Notes under the pieces: model-generated | Told to the model about the DNA's origin: nothing | What the model saw: only the letters and a program-made list of their open reading frames with translations | Databases searched by the model: none | In this document: positions 5,568 to 5,568 of the stretch, in pieces | How positions within the stretch are numbered: the stretch's first letter is position 1 | Layout of the letters: each line of letters starts with the position of its first letter | Made by a program: the position numbers and the translations under genes | From: JBKBXU01 sp046313675 | GTDB lineage: Bacteria > Bacteroidota > Bacteroidia > Cytophagales > Cytophagaceae | Reading direction: 5' to 3' | Assembly (NCBI GenBank): GCA_046313675.1 | Contig: JBKBXU010000303.1 | Span: 1-5,568, forward strand | Length of the DNA: 5,568 nucleotides

Positions 5568-5568
5568 T

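Noticed and set aside
5533..5568. A SAM-type riboswitch upstream of metY
   Set aside because: Only 36 A+T-rich bases upstream of the start are visible and they show no aptamer or terminator structure, so the question cannot be decided here.

Overview
The window reads as chromosomal DNA of a member of the Bacteroidota, possibly a Cytophagales or Flavobacteriia relative. The evidence is A+T-rich composition, start codons with weak or no Shine-Dalgarno sequence, promoter-like sites of the Bacteroidota type (TTTG, about 20 nt, TAnnTTTG), a short outer-membrane beta-barrel protein with a signal peptide ending in ..AFS|Q, and the sequence character of AccA. No species can be named from this.

Layout from left to right. 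Bases 2-268 hold the 3' end of an unrecognised gene, followed by an intrinsic terminator (290-320). On the minus strand there is a small stable-RNA unit: promoter (669-700), a decayed tRNA-Asp copy (521-589), an intact tRNA-Asp(GTC) (408-481) and a strong terminator (366-396). Then comes a plus-strand cluster of accA (884-1834), a metallo-beta-lactamase-fold hydrolase (1847-2695) and a patatin-like phospholipase (2688-3461). The spacing is tight (12 nt, then an 8-nt overlap), so they are probably one operon. A separate plus-strand gene with its own candidate promoter encodes a small outer-membrane beta-barrel protein (3523-4158). A hairpin at 4181-4224 separates it from the convergent minus-strand metY-type gene (4237-5532), for O-acetylhomoserine sulfhydrylase.

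AccA supplies half of the carboxyltransferase that makes malonyl-CoA for fatty acid synthesis. The patatin would release fatty acids from lipids, so the cluster has a plausible but unproven lipid theme; the hydrolase's substrate is unknown. metY belongs to sulfur and methionine metabolism and is unrelated.

The most unusual object is the decayed tRNA-Asp copy. Its sequence matches the neighbouring intact tRNA closely on both sides, but its whole 17-nt anticodon arm is replaced, edge to edge, by an 18-bp perfect palindrome. Copy and flank similarity show a tandem duplication of about 105 bp. No larger novel system is visible: the protein genes are recognisable housekeeping or accessory families.
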